This document shows, piece after piece, positions 27,833 through 36,847 of a stretch of DNA of 64,000 bases (its first letter is position 1; each line of letters starts with the position of its first letter). The notes beneath the pieces were generated by a model. It ran no database searches and was not told the origin of the DNA. It was given only the letters and a program-made list of their open reading frames with translations. The translations under genes and the position numbers were made by a program. Source of the DNA: Micromonospora phaseoli (GTDB taxonomy: Bacteria; Actinomycetota; Actinomycetes; Mycobacteriales; Micromonosporaceae); contig NZ_FNYV01000016.1 of assembly GCF_900109115.1 (NCBI RefSeq), positions 1 through 64,000 of the forward strand. The letters run 5' to 3'.

Positions 27833-28216
27833 ATGCCATTCGCGGAGGACTACGAGGCCGCAGCCACCGTCCTGGACGCGGCGGCTCAGATGACCGGCAC
27901 GCTCATGGAGCCCGCGCGGGCAGCGATCGGCACCGGCTCCATGATCGGTGGCCAGCTGACCAACATCGTGACGGACGAACTGGACGCCGCAGCCGCCATC
28001 CTCGATCAGGTCGCCACGGAGCTGACCCAGCTCGCCGTCACCTGCCGGGAGCGCGCTGAGACCTGTCGCGAGGCCGTAGCGGCCGAACGCGACTACACCG
28101 CCGCGTACGAGGAGTACCGCACCGAGCTGCGGGACCGGCAGGAGCGCCCGGAGCCGGGCGATCCGCCCGTGGCACCTCAGCCCCCGCCGGCACCGCCGTC
28201 GTGGGCCAACCATTGA
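27833..28216 (+). CDS. Small helical EspC-like protein with proline tail
   Basis: 127 residues: an N-terminal helical pair (about 1-100) similar in layout to EspC/DUF2580 ESX-associated proteins, then a tail of Pro-rich sequence (PEPGDPPVAPQPPPAPPSW). It has two cysteines in CRERAETC. No signal peptide is seen. GAAGGGAG precedes the ATG. It is the second gene of the WXG operon and a likely partner or co-substrate of the WXG protein. An exact YxxxD/E export motif was not found. A strong hairpin follows 20 bases after the stop. Confidence 0.72.
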   Translation: MPFAEDYEAAATVLDAAAQMTGTLMEPARAAIGTGSMIGGQLTNIVTDELDAAAAILDQVATELTQLAVTCRERAETCREAVAAERDYTAAYEEYRTELRDRQERPEPGDPPVAPQPPPAPPSWANH

Positions 28217-28236
28217 ACGAGCGCCGAAGTTGTCCC

Positions 28237-28273
28237 GCTGGCGCGGTCACCGGTAGTGGCGGACCGCGCCAGC
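28237..28273. terminator. Bidirectional terminator between WXG operon and anti-sigma gene
   Basis: A perfect 12-base inverted repeat, GCTGGCGCGGTC / GACCGCGCCAGC, with a 13-base loop lies between the convergent genes ending at 28216 and 28283. It can serve both strands. Confidence 0.7.
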
Positions 28274-28282
28274 CTGCTGTGC

Positions 28283-29185
28283 TCAGGGGTTCAGGACCGC
28301 CGTCATCACCACCAGGCCGGACGGGGTCGGCGGCGCTCCCTCCGTCTGAAGGGTGACGCTGAAGGTGGTGTAGTCCGCAATGTCCACGCCACTCCACAGC
28401 TCGATCGGTACGCCGCTGCGACGCTCGTGGAACGACCCGATCGGTACGGTGCCGCGCGGTCCCTTGAGCCACGCCGCGTAATAGGAGCCGGGCGCCGCGG
28501 CGGGCAGCCCGACCGGCTCCAGCACGACCGACGCTCCCGACCGGGTGTCCACGACGGACACCGTGCCGCGCGCTTCCGGAGCCAGGTCCGTGCCGGCGGC
28601 GACGTATACGTCGGCGCGCGGTTGCGGGTCGAGCATCCGGTCGACGGCCAGGACACCAGCGGTGAACACCGCGGCACCGAGGGCGGCGGCGGGCAGCGCC
28701 CAGGTGAGCCGGCCCATCCGGGGACGCCACTGTGCCGGGTGCCACCACCGTGGGCCGGGCTCCGGCGCCGGGACCGTGGTGGCCGGGCCGCCGGTCGGCG
28801 GCACGGGCGCGGACACCGCCCCGGGCGCGGAAAGCGGCTCGGACGCGGACAGCGGCTCGGGCGCAGGTTCGGGCGCAGTCAGCGGCTCGGACGCCGGCTC
28901 GGCTACGCGCTGCTCGACAACCCGCTGCTCGACAACGCGCTGCTCGGCGGCGTGCGCCCGCACCCGGCTGAGAATGCTGTCGCGCAGCGCCGGCGGCGGA
29001 CCGGATGCCCAGGTGGTCTCGGCGCGCAACTCGGTGACCACGGCAGCCAGCAGGGCCGGGTCGGCGCTCTGCGCCGCCGCCTTCTTCCGCCCGGGGGTGC
29101 GCCTCGCGTGCCGATCGAGGTGCCCGGCCAGCAGGTCCACGAACTGTTCGTCTGCGCCCCCGTCGGTCTGTGGTGCGGTGCTCAC
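28283..29185 (-). CDS. Membrane anti-sigma factor, RskA-like
   Basis: 300 residues. The N-terminal ~85 residues are a helical sigma-binding region without the HxxxCxxC zinc motif. A Glu/Pro/Ser-rich low-complexity linker follows (repeats of VVEQR and EPLSAPE type). Then come one membrane helix (about residues 155-180) and an extracytoplasmic RskA-type beta domain ending in GLVVMTAVLNP. The GTG start overlaps the sigma gene's TGA (GTGA), with GAGGAG inside the sigma gene, so translation is coupled. It should hold the sigma factor inactive until regulated proteolysis on an envelope signal. Confidence 0.87.
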   Translation of the reverse strand: MSTAPQTDGGADEQFVDLLAGHLDRHARRTPGRKKAAAQSADPALLAAVVTELRAETTWASGPPPALRDSILSRVRAHAAEQRVVEQRVVEQRVAEPASEPLTAPEPAPEPLSASEPLSAPGAVSAPVPPTGGPATTVPAPEPGPRWWHPAQWRPRMGRLTWALPAAALGAAVFTAGVLAVDRMLDPQPRADVYVAAGTDLAPEARGTVSVVDTRSGASVVLEPVGLPAAAPGSYYAAWLKGPRGTVPIGSFHERRSGVPIELWSGVDIADYTTFSVTLQTEGAPPTPSGLVVMTAVLNP

Positions 29186-29880
29186 CCGTCGCTCCTCCCC
29201 TCGCTGCCCGCTTTCCCGATTGTTGTTCGCCCCCCGGTGCCCGTCTGGTTCGCGTCGTCGCCCGACTGCGGGGGATCCCGCACGTGGGCCAGCAGTTCGG
29301 CCAGCCGCCGGTGCGCCCGGTGCGAGCGCGACTTGACCGTACCCAGTGGCAGTTCCAGCCGTTGGGCGATCTGCGCATGGGTCAGGTCATCGAAGAACGA
29401 CAGCCGGATGATCTCCCGCTCGTGGTCGGCGAGCTGACGCAGCGCCTCCTGCACCTTCCAGGACAACCATGCCACGTCCAGGTCGGGTGCCTCCACCACC
29501 GCGTCCTGCTCGGCCTCGTGGCCACCCCGGGTGGGTCGCAGCTCGCGCCGGATCAGGTCCAGCGCCGTGTACCGCGCGATGGTCAACAGCCACGGGCCGA
29601 GATCCCGCTCCGGGTCGTACGCCGACGCGGAGTTCCACGCGCGGATGAACGTCTCCTGGAGGGCTTCCTGCGCGAGGTGGTCGGCGCGGGTGACAGTCAT
29701 GGCAACGGCCCACACCGAACGCGAGTAACGATCATAGACCTCGCCGAGCGCGTCGGCGTCCCCCGCCCGGAAACGCACGAGCACGGCGCGCGGCAGCTCG
29801 CGCCGCCCGTCCCCCGTGTCGAGTGGTTCCGCCGACGAGCCGGATACGGCTGTCGTACCCGGCGCAGATCTTTCGGCCAC
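29182..29880 (-). CDS. ECF sigma factor of the type VII-like locus
   Basis: About 232 residues from GTG 29880, giving an N-terminal extension of ~40 residues before region 2. Region 2: YDRYSRSVWAVAMTVTRADH and the -10 contact helix RAWNSASAYDPERDLGPWLL. Region 4 is the -35 binding helix-turn-helix: LRQLADHEREIIRLSFF and LPLGTVKSRSHRAHRRL. Paired with an RskA-type anti-sigma, as in SigK-like ECF groups. It sits between the substrate genes and the secretion ATPase. Four GGAACC-N17-CGAA promoters in the locus are its probable targets. Its own promoter lacks this motif, so autoregulation is not evident. Confidence 0.9.
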   Translation of the reverse strand: MAERSAPGTTAVSGSSAEPLDTGDGRRELPRAVLVRFRAGDADALGEVYDRYSRSVWAVAMTVTRADHLAQEALQETFIRAWNSASAYDPERDLGPWLLTIARYTALDLIRRELRPTRGGHEAEQDAVVEAPDLDVAWLSWKVQEALRQLADHEREIIRLSFFDDLTHAQIAQRLELPLGTVKSRSHRAHRRLAELLAHVRDPPQSGDDANQTGTGGRTTIGKAGSEGRSDG

Positions 29881-29939
29881 CGACCCACGATACGCAATTG
29901 ATCGCTCCGCGTGAATCTGCCGAACCCACGTGCTGGGCG

Positions 29940-29968
29940 GGAACCACCGGCACGCCCGACGGCGAACT
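29940..29968 (+). promoter_or_regulatory. ECF-type promoter for the FtsK-type ATPase, leaderless
   Basis: GGAACC (29940-29945), a 17-base spacer, then CGAACT (29963-29968). The ATG follows only six bases later and no Shine-Dalgarno is present, so the transcript should be leaderless. Confidence 0.66.
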
Positions 29969-29974
29969 GTGGTC

Positions 29975-32900
29975 ATGAGGCTCAGCGTCCGCATCGAAGA
30001 GCAGCGGCCGGTCCGCGATCTGGCCGGCCCACGGTTCACCACCCGTGACGTCTGCCTGGTAACGGTCGCCCCGGACGTCACCGTCAGTGAGCTGCTCGAC
30101 CGACTGGTCGGACCGGTAACCGCCCGGGTCGCGGCCGGTGAACTGGTCATCGAGGTCGACGGCGCGGAAGTTCCCGGCGACACGGTGCTGGCGGACCTGC
30201 CGATGTGGGCCGGCTCGGAGCTGAGCGTGCGGCCGGCAGCACCGGGCGGCCCGGCTCACCGGTCACCCGGCGGGCCGGCTGGGCGGCCCGTCGTCGAGCT
30301 GAGCCGGGTGGCCGGGCCCGACAGCGGCCAGACCATCGCACTCGACCACGGCACGTTCGCGATCGGACGCAGCCGACAGGCCGGAGTGGATTTCGGACCG
30401 GTGGCCCGGCCGCTGGTGCACATCGAGACGACCGCACAGCTACGGGTCACCGCCACGGCCGTCGACGACGACTGCCCCGTACGGGTGGACGGACGGGACC
30501 TCACCGACGACGAGACGGACGCCGACCTGCTCGACGGCACCTACCTGCGGCTCGGCGACACAGCCTTCCGGGTGGCACCCCCCGCCGACCCACCTACCCC
30601 CCTACCGTGGCCCGCGCCGTCGACCGGCGAGGCACCAGCGGGCCGCGAGCCGCTGATCCGTACCCCCCGGGTGGCCACCACCGCGCCGGCGGAGCAGGTA
30701 CCCGTGCCGGCCGCGCCGGCACCCGTGTCCGTACCCGCGCCGCTGTCCTGGCTGCTACTGATCGCGCCACTGCCGATCGGCGTGGTGATGGCCTTCGTGT
30801 TCAGCCCGTTCTTCCTGGTCATGGTCGCGATGACGCCGATGATGGCGCTGGCCCGCTGGGTCGAGTCCAAGCACCGTGCCAAGAAGGACGCCATCCGGAT
30901 GGCCAGGGAGTCGGCGGCGGCCGCAGAGCGGTTCGGCGCCGACCTGGACGCCACCCGCTCCGCGGTGGCCGCGGCGGCCCGCGCCGCCTATCCGGGCCTG
31001 GCCGGCCTGGTGCGCCGGGCCGCGTCGGGTCGAGATCTGTGGGAGGTACGCCCGGGCGACGCGGACGAACTGCAGGTGGTGGTCGGCGTGGGTGCCCGAC
31101 CCTGGCTTCCGGAGCTGGGCCGGCGCGGCGCCGAGGAGTTGGCGGGACGGCCGGAGCTGAGCGAGGCGCTCGCCGAACGGTCTCGCCTGTCGGACGTACC
31201 GATCCACGTCAGCCTGCGGGACCGCTCGGGGCTGGGCGTCGTCGGCACCGGCACCGCCACGCGCAGCGCAGTCGCCGCCGTCGTGTTGGATCTTGTCACC
31301 CGGCACGGACCGGCCGACCTGGCGCTGGCCCTGGTGGTGCAGCCGGACCAGCTGGCCGCGTGGGACTGGTTGAAGTGGCTGCCCCACCTCAGCGGTGACG
31401 ACGGGACACTGCGGGTCGCCTCCGACCCGGCCGCCACCGAACAACTGCTCACCCGGCTGGCCGCCGACACCGCACCACCGTCTCGCACCGCACTCACGGT
31501 CGCGGGCGGAGCCGGCACGGGCGGGGCGGGCGCCACGCACACCGTCGTCGTGGTGGACGGCGACGACCTGTTGACCGGGCGCGTCGCCTCGATGCTGGGC
31601 CGGCTCGCCCGCGGCAGCGGCCGGACGCTGGTGGTGAGCGGGCGCACGGAACGGCTGCCTTCGGTGTGCCGGTGCTTCCTCGAACTGGCGCCGGACGGCA
31701 CCGCCGACCTGACCGACGCGGTCACCGGCGAGCGGACGTCGGGCCTGCTCGCCGTGCGGGCCGCCGAGGGGGTGTGCGGGCAGGCAGCCCGCGCACTCGC
31801 CCGCTGGACCGACCCGGAGCAGGCGGTCGCGACGGCGTTGCTGCCGGCCCACGCCCGCCTGGTGGACCTGCTGCGGGCCGTGGTGTCCGGCCCCAACGGG
31901 CTGGGGCGGCCGGTCGAGGAGCTCGACCCGCTGTCGATCGGGGAGTGGTGGCGGCGTGGCGTCTCCGGGATGCAGGCCACCATCGGGATGACCGAACGCG
32001 GCCCGTTGACCCTGGACCTGCACAGCGACGGACCGCACGGTCTTGTGGTGGGCACCACGGGTGCGGGCAAGAGCGAATTCCTGCGCACGGTGGTGGCGTC
32101 GCTGGCGTGCGCGCACTCGCCGGACGCGCTCACCTTCCTGCTCGTGGACTTCAAGGGTGGCGGCGCCTTCGACGCCTGCGCCGGGCTGCCGCACACCGTC
32201 GGGCTGGTCACCGATCTCGACGAACACCTGGCCGCGCGGGCGCTGCGCTGCCTGCGAGCCGAGTTGCGGCACCGGGAACGGCGACTGCGCGAAGCCGGTG
32301 TCAGCGACATCGGCGACCTGGTGGCCCCCGACCCGGCGCTGCCGCGGCTGCTCATCGTGATCGACGAGTTCGCCACCCTCGCGGTGGAGCTACCCGGCTT
32401 CCTCGCCGCACTGGTCGACGTGGCGCAGCGGGGCCGCAGTCTCGGCATCCACCTCCTGCTCGCGACGCAGCGGCCGCAGGGCGTCGTGGACGGCAAGATC
32501 CGAGCGAACACGAACCTGCGGGTAGCGTTGCGCGTGCAGGACGAGGCGGACTCCCGGGACGTGCTGGGCACCCGGCAGGCAGCCGACATCGACCGGCGCA
32601 GGCCCGGCCGCGCCTACGTCCGGCTCGGTGCCGGCGAGGTGGTCGGGGTGCAGACCGCATTGGTGTCCGCGGCCACCCCACGCGGTCAGCGCCAGCGAAT
32701 CGAGGTCGCCCCGTTCGCACTGCTCGCCGACCAGGGGACGACCATGCGGGAGGACCAGCCGGACGGCGTACCGACAGATCTTGAACGCTTGGTGACCGCG
32801 ATGGTGGATGCCGCCGACTGGGGTGGCTACCCCCGGCCGCGGGTGCCCTGCCCGCCACCGCTGCCACCCGAGGTCGACGCCTGGAGCCTGGCGGCCGACG

Positions 32901-34366
32901 TCGACGGCACGGTGGACGCTCCTGGTCCGGTGCCGCTCGGCCTCGTGGACCTGCCCGACGAGCAGCGCTCCGACGTGTGGTGCTGGGCGCCGGAGGCGGG
33001 CGGCACGTTGGTGCTCGGCGCCGACGCGGCCGCCACCGGCGCGGTGCTCGCCACCGCCTGCCTGTCACTCGCGCGCCACCGCGCCCCCGACCGGCAGAGG
33101 ATCTTCGTACTGGAGGGCCTCGGCACCGGCCTGGGAGCGCTGGCCGGTCTGCCGCACGTGACCGCGGCGGTCGGCGTCGACGACAGCGAGCGGCTCGCCC
33201 GGGTACTCGACCAGGTGGACGCCGAAATCGCCCACCGACGCGCGAGCCGGTCCGCGGGACCAGACGTCCTGCTGGTGGTGGCCGGCTGGGACGCGCTGAT
33301 CGAAGGGGCCGAACGAGCCGGCATCGGCGAGGTCGGCGCACGACTGGAGCGGGTGCTGCGCGACGGCGCACCCGTCGGGATCCGGCTGCTCATCTCGGCG
33401 TCACACGACCGCGGCGTACCCGGCCGGGTACTCACCCAACTGCCCACGAAGCTGTGTCTGCGCCTGGCCGACGCCAACTCGTACACCGGGCTGGGCCTGC
33501 GGGCCCGGGACGTGCCCGAGCTCACCGGCCTGCGAGCCATCGACACGCACACCCGACGTGAGATCCAGATCGGACGTCACTGCGACGGGCGGCCGGGGGC
33601 GCTCGCCGGCGCGGTGGCCCGGGTCGCCGCCGACTACCCGGACGCGGTTCCCGCGCCCACCGTCACGGTGTTGCCCGAACTGGTACCCGCCGGCGAGGTG
33701 CTGTCCTCGTCCACCGCGGGCGGGCCGGTCTGGCGACTCGGCATCGGCCGGCACTACCGCGACCTCAGCGTCGCCACGCTCGCGCTCGGCCCGGGCATGC
33801 ACGCGGTGGTGGCAGGCCCCGCCGGCAGCGGTCGCACGGCTGCGCTGCGGCTGCTCGCCGCCGCCGCCCGCGCCAGCGCACCCGACGCCCGCGTGCTCGT
33901 GGTGGCCGCCGACCCGGACGCCTGGACCGGCACCCAGGTCACCGAGGTGGCGGGCTCCTTCAGTGAGTTGACCAGCCAGCCGACCACGGGACGGGCCCTG
34001 CTGCTGGTCGACGGAATCGAGTCGCTGCCCGACGCCGGGCCGGCACTGGACCGGCTCCTGCCGGGCCTTCCGGCCGGCATCCACGTTGTCACCGCCGGCC
34101 GGACCGACGCCTTCCGCGGCATGCAGCCGTGGCAGCGGGCGGTGACCATGTCGCGAACCGGGCTGCTGCTGCGCCCGGCGCCGGACGACGGCGAGGTGCT
34201 CCGGGTCCGGCTGCCGCGCGAGGCCCCGCTCCGCCCACTGCCGGGACGCGGCTATCTGGTGGAGGCCGGCGGATTGGCCCAGGTCCAGGTCGCGTTCCTG
34301 GCCCAAGCATCCCCCGGCGCGCGGTTGGCCATGCCGGTCAGGGTTTTCGCTGGGGAGGCACGATGA
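29975..34366 (+). CDS. FHA-FtsK/SpoIIIE type VII secretion ATPase (EccC/EssC-like)
   Basis: 1463 residues. A ubiquitin-like N-terminal stretch leads into an FHA domain (about 100-195, TFAIGRSRQAGVDFG). Paired membrane helices lie near residues 257-296. Three FtsK/SpoIIIE modules follow. D1 has an intact P-loop (GTTGAGKSEFLR, about 693) and Walker B (LLIVIDEF, about 795). D2 has lost its P-loop (LGADAAATGAV), and D3 has Arg for Lys (GPAGSGRTAAL, about 1282). The single chain with an FHA head resembles EssC more than split EccCa/EccCb. It is the motor and substrate receptor. Start by leaderless promoter; the ATG at 29975 gives a clean N-terminus. Its stop overlaps the next gene. Confidence 0.92.
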   Translation: MRLSVRIEEQRPVRDLAGPRFTTRDVCLVTVAPDVTVSELLDRLVGPVTARVAAGELVIEVDGAEVPGDTVLADLPMWAGSELSVRPAAPGGPAHRSPGGPAGRPVVELSRVAGPDSGQTIALDHGTFAIGRSRQAGVDFGPVARPLVHIETTAQLRVTATAVDDDCPVRVDGRDLTDDETDADLLDGTYLRLGDTAFRVAPPADPPTPLPWPAPSTGEAPAGREPLIRTPRVATTAPAEQVPVPAAPAPVSVPAPLSWLLLIAPLPIGVVMAFVFSPFFLVMVAMTPMMALARWVESKHRAKKDAIRMARESAAAAERFGADLDATRSAVAAAARAAYPGLAGLVRRAASGRDLWEVRPGDADELQVVVGVGARPWLPELGRRGAEELAGRPELSEALAERSRLSDVPIHVSLRDRSGLGVVGTGTATRSAVAAVVLDLVTRHGPADLALALVVQPDQLAAWDWLKWLPHLSGDDGTLRVASDPAATEQLLTRLAADTAPPSRTALTVAGGAGTGGAGATHTVVVVDGDDLLTGRVASMLGRLARGSGRTLVVSGRTERLPSVCRCFLELAPDGTADLTDAVTGERTSGLLAVRAAEGVCGQAARALARWTDPEQAVATALLPAHARLVDLLRAVVSGPNGLGRPVEELDPLSIGEWWRRGVSGMQATIGMTERGPLTLDLHSDGPHGLVVGTTGAGKSEFLRTVVASLACAHSPDALTFLLVDFKGGGAFDACAGLPHTVGLVTDLDEHLAARALRCLRAELRHRERRLREAGVSDIGDLVAPDPALPRLLIVIDEFATLAVELPGFLAALVDVAQRGRSLGIHLLLATQRPQGVVDGKIRANTNLRVALRVQDEADSRDVLGTRQAADIDRRRPGRAYVRLGAGEVVGVQTALVSAATPRGQRQRIEVAPFALLADQGTTMREDQPDGVPTDLERLVTAMVDAADWGGYPRPRVPCPPPLPPEVDAWSLAADVDGTVDAPGPVPLGLVDLPDEQRSDVWCWAPEAGGTLVLGADAAATGAVLATACLSLARHRAPDRQRIFVLEGLGTGLGALAGLPHVTAAVGVDDSERLARVLDQVDAEIAHRRASRSAGPDVLLVVAGWDALIEGAERAGIGEVGARLERVLRDGAPVGIRLLISASHDRGVPGRVLTQLPTKLCLRLADANSYTGLGLRARDVPELTGLRAIDTHTRREIQIGRHCDGRPGALAGAVARVAADYPDAVPAPTVTVLPELVPAGEVLSSSTAGGPVWRLGIGRHYRDLSVATLALGPGMHAVVAGPAGSGRTAALRLLAAAARASAPDARVLVVAADPDAWTGTQVTEVAGSFSELTSQPTTGRALLLVDGIESLPDAGPALDRLLPGLPAGIHVVTAGRTDAFRGMQPWQRAVTMSRTGLLLRPAPDDGEVLRVRLPREAPLRPLPGRGYLVEAGGLAQVQVAFLAQASPGARLAMPVRVFAGEAR

Positions 34367-35010
34367 GCAGCCAGTCGGCGTACGGCGTAGGGGTGTGCCT
34401 GAGCGCACACGGTGTCGTGGTCGCGGTGGTCCGCGCCAACCCGATGCGGCTGGCCGCGGTCGCCGAGGTCGCCGGCAGCCTGACGGGAGCGAAGCCACTG
34501 TCGCGGCGGCTGGCCCGCGCACGGCGACAACTCGGCCTACCCCGCTGGTGCTCGACGTCCATGGTGGACGAACTCGGCGGGCCGGGCGAGACAGGTGGCC
34601 ACGGCGGTCGGCGCGGGCACAATGGTCCGGACGGGCCGGCGACGTCGCGGCCGGAGTTCGCCGCCCTGCTCGCCCGGGCGGGATTCCTGCCGACCGCGGT
34701 ACTGGTACCGGCGCAGCTCCGCCACCTGCGCAACAACGTCGATCTGGGTGTCGGCGTGGCCGTCGACCGACGGCTCATCGAGGCGATGGCAGACGAGGCC
34801 CACGGGTGGGCGACGGCCGCGGCGCTCAACGCGTTCCCGGAGCCGAGCATCGCCGGCCGCGGGGGTCGACATGTAGGCCCTGACGACTTTGGCAGTGATG
34901 TCGGACAATGGGACAGCCGCACAGCGGAGACCGGATGGGCCGTGGAGCGCGTGAGCGCGTCCGGTGAGCGCGAGCAGCAAACGGAGGAGACGCCATGCGT
35001 AGCCCGATGA
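34363..35010 (+). CDS. Accessory protein of the type VII-like locus
   Basis: 215 residues, translationally coupled to the ATPase (ATGA overlap) and overlapping the next gene by 16 bases. The opening YGVGVCLSAHGVVVAVVR looks like the first beta-hairpin of an actin/PilM-like fold, and a later LLARAGFLPTAVLVPAQLRH would fit that fold, but a Gly-rich insert interrupts it and no full ATPase signature is visible. No signal peptide or membrane helix. I regard it as an uncharacterised cytoplasmic component. The strict coupling argues for a direct role in the secretion complex. Confidence 0.72.
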   Translation: MSSQSAYGVGVCLSAHGVVVAVVRANPMRLAAVAEVAGSLTGAKPLSRRLARARRQLGLPRWCSTSMVDELGGPGETGGHGGRRGHNGPDGPATSRPEFAALLARAGFLPTAVLVPAQLRHLRNNVDLGVGVAVDRRLIEAMADEAHGWATAAALNAFPEPSIAGRGGRHVGPDDFGSDVGQWDSRTAETGWAVERVSASGEREQQTEETPCVAR

Positions 35011-36284
35011 GAGGTGTGAAGGTCACCGTCGCCCCCGGCGAGCGGCGGCCCATGTCACCGGCGACCCGCTGGCTCATCATCGGACTGGCCTGGGTCCTCG
35101 CCTCCGCCGCCGTGCTGGTGGGCTCCCGGTACGCCGTGGACGCCTGGGTCGGCGACTCCGGGACCGTCCCGGCGACCGCACTGGACGCCCGCTCGTTCGG
35201 CGCCGCCTCGGCAGCTCCCACCGACCGGGCGGTCGCCGGCTCCACCCGCCTCATCCCGGTGAAGCCACAGGTGCTGCTCGACTCGCGCAAGGTCGGCGCG
35301 CTGCCCGCCGGCGTGGACGTGACGGTGCCGGTGCCCGAGACGCCCGCCGGCACCAGCGCTGTGCTGGTCGAGGTCTCGATCCTGGCCGCGAAGGGCCCCG
35401 GCGAGGTCACCGTCGGTCAGGGCACCGACCGGACGACCGTGCTGCGGGTACCGAAGGCCGGCGCACAGACGTCCGCCACCGTGGTGGCCCACCTCGGCCC
35501 CGACGGCGACCTGCGGGCCAGCACCACCGGCGGAGGCGATCTACTGATACGACTGGTCGGCGTGTTCGAGCCGGCGGAGCGGTCCGACGCCGGCCGCATC
35601 GTGGCGGTACCACCCGCCCGGGTGGTGACCCTGGTGCCCAGGACCGACGGCAAGAAGGCAAGCGTCGCGCTCGCCGATGTCCGGCAACTCGCCGACGCCG
35701 GCCCGATCTCGGCGGTGATCCTGCAGGTCTCCGCCGACGTGGGGTCCAACGGTGGGCTCGTCTCCGCAGGGACGCGCGCCGGTGACCTGGACCAGACCGT
35801 CTACTGGTCGGCGACCAGCGGCAGTGACCGCACCCGCAGCGGACTCATGGTCATTGCGGTCAGCGAAGGGTCGGTGCACCTACGGTACGAAGCGGGCACG
35901 GAGATGCGAGCGAACCTCGTCGGCTACGTCACCGGCGCGGGCGCACCCGAATCCACCGAAGGGCTGGTGGTCCCCGTGCCGCCACACACCCCCGAGCCGG
36001 TACGCGCCACCGAACAGTCCGATGTCGAGGTCGCGCTGGGCACCACGGAAACGCTCGCAGATGTGCCGGTGGACCGCATCGCGGCGGCGCTGGTGACCGT
36101 GACCGCCACGGGCGACGCCGAGGGCGGTGTCAGGGTGGGCGGCAAGCCGACCCTGACCGCCGCGAAGGGCGTCGCACGCTCGGTGGCCACTCTCATCGAG
36201 ACGCCGCAAGCGACGGTACGAGTCCAAAGCGCCGTGGCCGCCACCGTGACCGTCACACCACACGCCCTGGTCTTGACCGGCTGA
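34995..36284 (+). CDS. Single-pass membrane protein with large extracytoplasmic domain
   Basis: 429 residues. A short cytoplasmic N-terminus and one membrane helix (residues ~26-44, LIIGLAWVLASAAVLVGSRY) are followed by ~370 residues outside the membrane, rich in beta strands, Val, Thr and Gly. Two or three repeating beta-sandwich-like blocks are suggested by recurring VxVPxT/V segments. GGAGGAG precedes the ATG. It is last in the ATPase operon. Its topology resembles EccB (one helix and a large outer domain), but I see no EccB sequence motif, so the analogy is only positional. Confidence 0.78.
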   Translation: MRSPMRGVKVTVAPGERRPMSPATRWLIIGLAWVLASAAVLVGSRYAVDAWVGDSGTVPATALDARSFGAASAAPTDRAVAGSTRLIPVKPQVLLDSRKVGALPAGVDVTVPVPETPAGTSAVLVEVSILAAKGPGEVTVGQGTDRTTVLRVPKAGAQTSATVVAHLGPDGDLRASTTGGGDLLIRLVGVFEPAERSDAGRIVAVPPARVVTLVPRTDGKKASVALADVRQLADAGPISAVILQVSADVGSNGGLVSAGTRAGDLDQTVYWSATSGSDRTRSGLMVIAVSEGSVHLRYEAGTEMRANLVGYVTGAGAPESTEGLVVPVPPHTPEPVRATEQSDVEVALGTTETLADVPVDRIAAALVTVTATGDAEGGVRVGGKPTLTAAKGVARSVATLIETPQATVRVQSAVAATVTVTPHALVLTG

Positions 36285-36847
36285 CCGCTACACCAATAGC
36301 AACTCGGCCAGCGTCCCGTACCCACGTCGACCGCGTACCCAAAGAGCGTCTTCGTCACCGAGTGAGGCCACGTCCTGCCTCCGGATCGCGCACCCATCGA
36401 GCTTGCCACCAGCTTCGACGCCACCCAGCCGGCGCAGTGGAACCGGGTGGGGTCGTCCGCCACCGCCGCATCGAATCACTGAACCCGGACGTCTCGCACC
36501 GACCGCGCCTCGGAGTCAAGATCGATGCAGCCGGCTACGCGTCGCTGGTGGGAACTGAGTGTGAGCCGACAGCAGCGACCCTGTTCGGGCTCGGCCGTCA
36601 GGACAACAAGGGGCGCACCACCTACGCCATCGTCAGCGAGGAATACGGTGTGGTGCAGTGGAGTCCGAGTAAGAAGGAGATCTACGTGGAGTTTCTCGGC
36701 GACGCCCCGATCGACACCACGTTCAGCCTGGTCGACCGAGGCGCGGTCTGACTCGGTACATCGCTGCCCGCCGGGGTCGATGCCGCTGCGTTCCACAGAG
36801 CATGCGCGCCCCCCGCCCCGCCGGCCGGCCGGCCGGTGGCGGAACGG
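36285..36847. other. 563-base gap with degraded coding-like fragments
   Basis: No convincing intact gene. On the plus strand the frame ending at 36751 has a protein-like last ~75 residues (VKIDAAGYASLVGTECEP, then YAIVSEEYGVVQWSP) but no credible start; the preceding part looks non-coding. A short plus-strand frame ending near 36482 and a minus-strand frame 36479-36288 are equally weak. I read this as gene debris separating the secretion locus from the next region. Confidence 0.35.

Noticed and set aside
29975-34366. DNA translocase (FtsK/conjugation) reading of the ATPase
   Set aside because: The FHA head, three tandem modules, absence of a gamma domain and the neighbouring WXG gene all point to protein secretion.
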